Shown one piece after another: positions 5,717 to 7,511 of a DNA stretch of 7,511 bases (position 1 is the first letter of the stretch; every line of letters begins with the position of its first letter). The notes beneath the pieces are model-generated. The model ran no database searches. It had not been told where the DNA came from and saw only the letters and a program-made list of their open reading frames with translations. The translations under genes were made by a program, and so were the position numbers. The stretch is from Saprospirales bacterium (GTDB lineage Bacteria > Bacteroidota > Bacteroidia > Chitinophagales > Saprospiraceae). The DNA is taken from positions 1-7,511 of the forward strand of contig JAHEAS010000150.1 of NCBI GenBank assembly GCA_024642645.1, in the 5' to 3' direction.

Positions 5717-6844
5717 CTATTCATACGGCAACGCACTAGCCCTAAAAATATCTTCAATAAAATGAATAGCATTAGGGATATCCCAACCTCTGTAGCTATC
5801 TGTGACTACACCATTTATCAGGTCAATATATACAATGGGTAATCCACTACTGACGAAATCGAATACGTCCATATCCACAAAGTCCCCATTGTCCATATTT
5901 CGCAAACCAAAGCGGTTTATATTAAACTCATTATTCCTTTTTCCTCCGTGCCAAAAAGTATAATCAATATAAAGTCGGTATGTATGCTTTGGGTTGAAAA
6001 ACATATAGTTGGCAATAATGTCAGACTTAAATGTAATAGCGATAACACTGTTAACACCCTGACAATCTAACTGCATCAATGGTTTGGACTCATGGTAAAT
6101 GACACCATATTTACTTTCAGATGAGTCCATTAATAATTTTTTCTCACTGCTCAGCAAAAACAGTTTTGAATAATCATTTGATGCCACTGTTATAAGTCGA
6201 CTCCGCAGCGACTGGTCGAGCCAAAAAAGTTCGTTATCTGTACCGAATTGATAATCTTTTCCAACGATGACATTGATAGAATCTTTATTGTACCATGATT
6301 TAACCTGCGCTTTACGAATATTGCGGGTATGCAATTTCATCAATTGCACATTGAAGGCATCAATAACATCGGAAAAGGCTGTTCCAGATACCTTATTGTC
6401 CATTGATAGATTCAGCGAATAACCATTGCTTCCGGTTTCTAAGTCGCCATAAGCATGCAACACTTCGCCTGTGCTTCGGTCTTGTCGCCAGAGATTGGCG
6501 GTGCATTTTGAATCAAAAAACATCAGTTCCATTTTTCCAATCGCTTGGCTGTCCGGCACTACCAAGGTCAACAAGGTGCTTTGTCCAACGTTGTCGTGCC
6601 AAATCACTAGGTCCGAATTGCCGCTCAAAAGCAGTTCGTCGTTGGTATCCGCTGTGTCGAGGAACATAAGTGCAATGCCCGACAGAAAAGCGTTTGGCAC
6701 TTGCTTTTCGATATTGGAGACTTTTTTTGAAAGAGAATTGAAATAAACAGGAAGCGCTAATTGCGGCTTAAATGGAGACTGGGCAACGGCGTTAAAGCCC
6801 AATAAGAACAGGGCGATGAATAGGCTAAATGTCCTTTTTGTCAT
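5717..6844 (-). CDS. Secreted protein of unknown function (375 residues)
   Basis: I do not recognise this family. The ATG at 6844 is preceded by an A/T-rich leader and a perfect -7 box. MTKRTFSLFIALFLLGFNAVAQ (1-22) is a signal peptide with a typical 'VAQ' end. The mature protein has no lipobox, no second membrane segment and no visible C-terminal sorting domain. It looks like mixed alpha/beta with many beta-strand-like stretches (for example DLVIWHDNVGQSTLLTLVV near 78-96 and LYIDYTFWHGG near 291-301). The mature part has only one Cys pair candidate, FDSKC near 113 and LDCQG near 259. The 3' half is visibly more A/T-rich than its neighbours, hinting at a different origin or relaxed selection. 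There are 146 bases between it and the next minus-strand gene, with an intervening promoter, so co-transcription is not required. Confidence that it is a real gene is high; function unassigned. Confidence 0.82.
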   Translation of the reverse strand: MTKRTFSLFIALFLLGFNAVAQSPFKPQLALPVYFNSLSKKVSNIEKQVPNAFLSGIALMFLDTADTNDELLLSGNSDLVIWHDNVGQSTLLTLVVPDSQAIGKMELMFFDSKCTANLWRQDRSTGEVLHAYGDLETGSNGYSLNLSMDNKVSGTAFSDVIDAFNVQLMKLHTRNIRKAQVKSWYNKDSINVIVGKDYQFGTDNELFWLDQSLRSRLITVASNDYSKLFLLSSEKKLLMDSSESKYGVIYHESKPLMQLDCQGVNSVIAITFKSDIIANYMFFNPKHTYRLYIDYTFWHGGKRNNEFNINRFGLRNMDNGDFVDMDVFDFVSSGLPIVYIDLINGVVTDSYRGWDIPNAIHFIEDIFRASALPYE

Positions 6845-6878
6845 TTGGTCAATTTATTTTTATTTAACAATTGGATGA

Positions 6879-6886
6879 CAAAGCTA
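6879..6886 (-). promoter_or_regulatory. -7 promoter box of the unknown secreted-protein gene
   Basis: Read on the minus strand this is TAGCTTTG, a perfect TAnnTTTG box, 34 bases before the ATG at 6844. The leader between them is strongly A/T-rich, as is usual for Bacteroidota starts. No convincing -33 element was seen at about 20 bases upstream. Confidence 0.58.
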
Positions 6887-6907
6887 CCTATCCAAACCCA
6901 GTTTTTA

Positions 6908-6938
6908 TGCGCAGCGCACGGAATAATACACTAGTATT
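6908..6938. repeat. Two small inverted repeats in the gap between minus-strand genes
   Basis: TGCGC-A-GCGCA (6908-6918) and AATAC-ACTA-GTATT (6925-6938) lie downstream of the GreA-like gene and upstream of the promoter at 6879-6886. One could be part of a terminator for the GreA-like gene, or a protein-binding site, but neither has a T-tract on the minus strand. Confidence 0.22.
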
Positions 6939-7009
6939 TCTGAAGTTATCATGGATTGGGAACCCCTCAGTGACATCATCCCGCATAAGCTGCAAGCTGA
7001 AAATTGGCA

Positions 7010-7459
7010 CTACCCAACTTCCAAAATGCGGATGCTTTGTTCCCGAAAAACGAAGGTTTCACCTGCTTTGCGGTTCGCCAACGCTGCTCCGATAGGAGAT
7101 GCTAGCGATATGAGATAGTAAACTTTTCCGTCCAGTTCCAGCTTTCCAGCACTGATGGCGATGAAGTAATTGCCCTGACCAGTCAGCACCAAACTGCCCT
7201 CACCAATGCTCGGCGGCAAGTCTTCCAATTGAACCCTATCCACTACCTGTTGGAGTTGTGTGACTTCCGCTAGTTGCAGTGCCAGTTTTTCCTGTTCGAG
7301 CTGCATCATTGCCCGTCCGGTTTCGTGCTTGTCGCCAGCGGTACTTTTGGTCTCTTCATCGAGGGCCTGTCGGATGCCCGCTTGGGCATTAGTGATGGTG
7401 GCTAACCGCTGGTTTACGTATTGCTGACAATGAGCGAGGAGAAGGGGCTTTTGGTGCAT
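7010..7459 (-). CDS. GreA/GreB C-terminal-domain-like protein with N-terminal coiled coil
   Basis: I start this 149-residue protein at the ATG at 7459. A TTG nine bases further out is in frame but unnecessary. No signal peptide is visible, so it is cytoplasmic. Residues about 5-75 are helical and rich in Gln, Glu, Ala and Leu (LEQEKLALQLAEVTQLQQVV near 54-73), consistent with a coiled coil. From about 88 on, a small beta domain ends in ISLASPIGAALANRKAGETF near 117-136, matching the GreA/GreB C-terminal signature in which an SP-G-AL-G-K-GD pattern packs on RNA polymerase. It is shorter than GreA (about 158 residues), and the N-terminal hairpin lacks an obvious acidic tip, so RNA-cleavage-factor activity is doubtful. 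In Bacteroidota I have seen such small proteins carry the misleading name '3-oxoacyl-ACP synthase'; nothing here supports that. Confidence 0.75.
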   Translation of the reverse strand: MHQKPLLLAHCQQYVNQRLATITNAQAGIRQALDEETKSTAGDKHETGRAMMQLEQEKLALQLAEVTQLQQVVDRVQLEDLPPSIGEGSLVLTGQGNYFIAISAGKLELDGKVYYLISLASPIGAALANRKAGETFVFREQSIRILEVG

Positions 7460-7480
7460 AGTGGGCAAGGTTTTTATTTG

Positions 7481-7488
7481 TAAAGGTA
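7481..7488 (-). promoter_or_regulatory. -7 promoter box of the GreA-like gene
   Basis: Read on the minus strand this is TACCTTTA, seven of eight bases toward TAnnTTTG, 21 bases before the ATG at 7459. It lies in a 15-base segment (7482-7496) that is identical to 240-254 upstream of the BNR gene. The window ends 23 bases upstream, so the -33 region is only just visible and shows no clear TTG. Confidence 0.5.
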
Positions 7489-7496
7489 GGGAATTG
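7482..7496 (-). repeat. Second copy of a 15-base promoter segment (first copy 240-254)
   Basis: The minus-strand sequence CAATTCCCTACCTTT is identical here and at 240-254. Each copy ends 22-24 bases before an ATG. The shared part reaches beyond the -7 box by eight bases (CAATTCCC), which the general promoter consensus does not explain. Confidence 0.6.
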
Positions 7497-7511
7497 GGGA
7501 TTTTGTGTAAC

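Overview
The window looks like chromosomal DNA of a Bacteroidota member, possibly an environmental Saprospiria/Chitinophagia-type lineage (the finer placement is a guess). Reasons: start codons are preceded by A-rich leaders with no Shine-Dalgarno sequence; several starts have a TAnnTTTG-type -7 promoter box; signal peptides end in the 'FSQ', 'FCQ' or 'VAQ' pattern typical of the phylum; and a small palindrome of the kind dispersed in these genomes is translated as LPAGRQG in one gene. No tRNA, rRNA, CRISPR array, transposase or phage gene was seen.

Layout: (1) At 1-215 on the minus strand lies the 5' end of a secreted BNR/VPS10-type beta-propeller protein that runs off the left edge. (2) A 431-bp non-coding gap (216-646) carries that gene's promoter and presumably the leader of the next operon. 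(3) At 647-4898 on the plus strand are three tightly packed genes: an outer-membrane protein with an N-terminal TPR array and a C-terminal beta-barrel; a BcsA-like GT2 polysaccharide synthase with multiple membrane segments; and a membrane-anchored GH26 (mannanase-family) glycoside hydrolase. Genes 1 and 2 overlap by 13 bp or abut (depending on the start), and genes 2 and 3 overlap as ATGA. (4) On the minus strand, convergent with the operon, are a secreted DinB/YfiT-like protein (4947-5570), an unrecognised secreted protein (5717-6844), and a GreA/GreB-C-terminal-domain-like protein (7010-7459). Each has its own -7 box.

The centrepiece is the plus-strand operon. Its parts match the architecture of synthase-dependent exopolysaccharide secretion (cellulose, PNAG, alginate and Pel systems): an inner-membrane GT2 that polymerises and extrudes, a periplasmic glycosidase that trims, and an outer-membrane TPR/barrel exporter. 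Here they are reduced to three genes with an unusual set of parts. The hydrolase is GH26 rather than GH8, a PgaB/PelA-type enzyme or a lyase. The synthase keeps a gating-loop-like motif but has no PilZ domain, and its QxxRW motif reads QQMKW. The TPR scaffold and pore are fused in one compact protein. The GH26 identity suggests a beta-mannan-like or mixed beta-glycan product, but that is inference.

A second notable signal is an identical 15-bp promoter segment, at nearly the same distance from the start codon, upstream of the two minus-strand genes at opposite ends of the window (215 and 7459).
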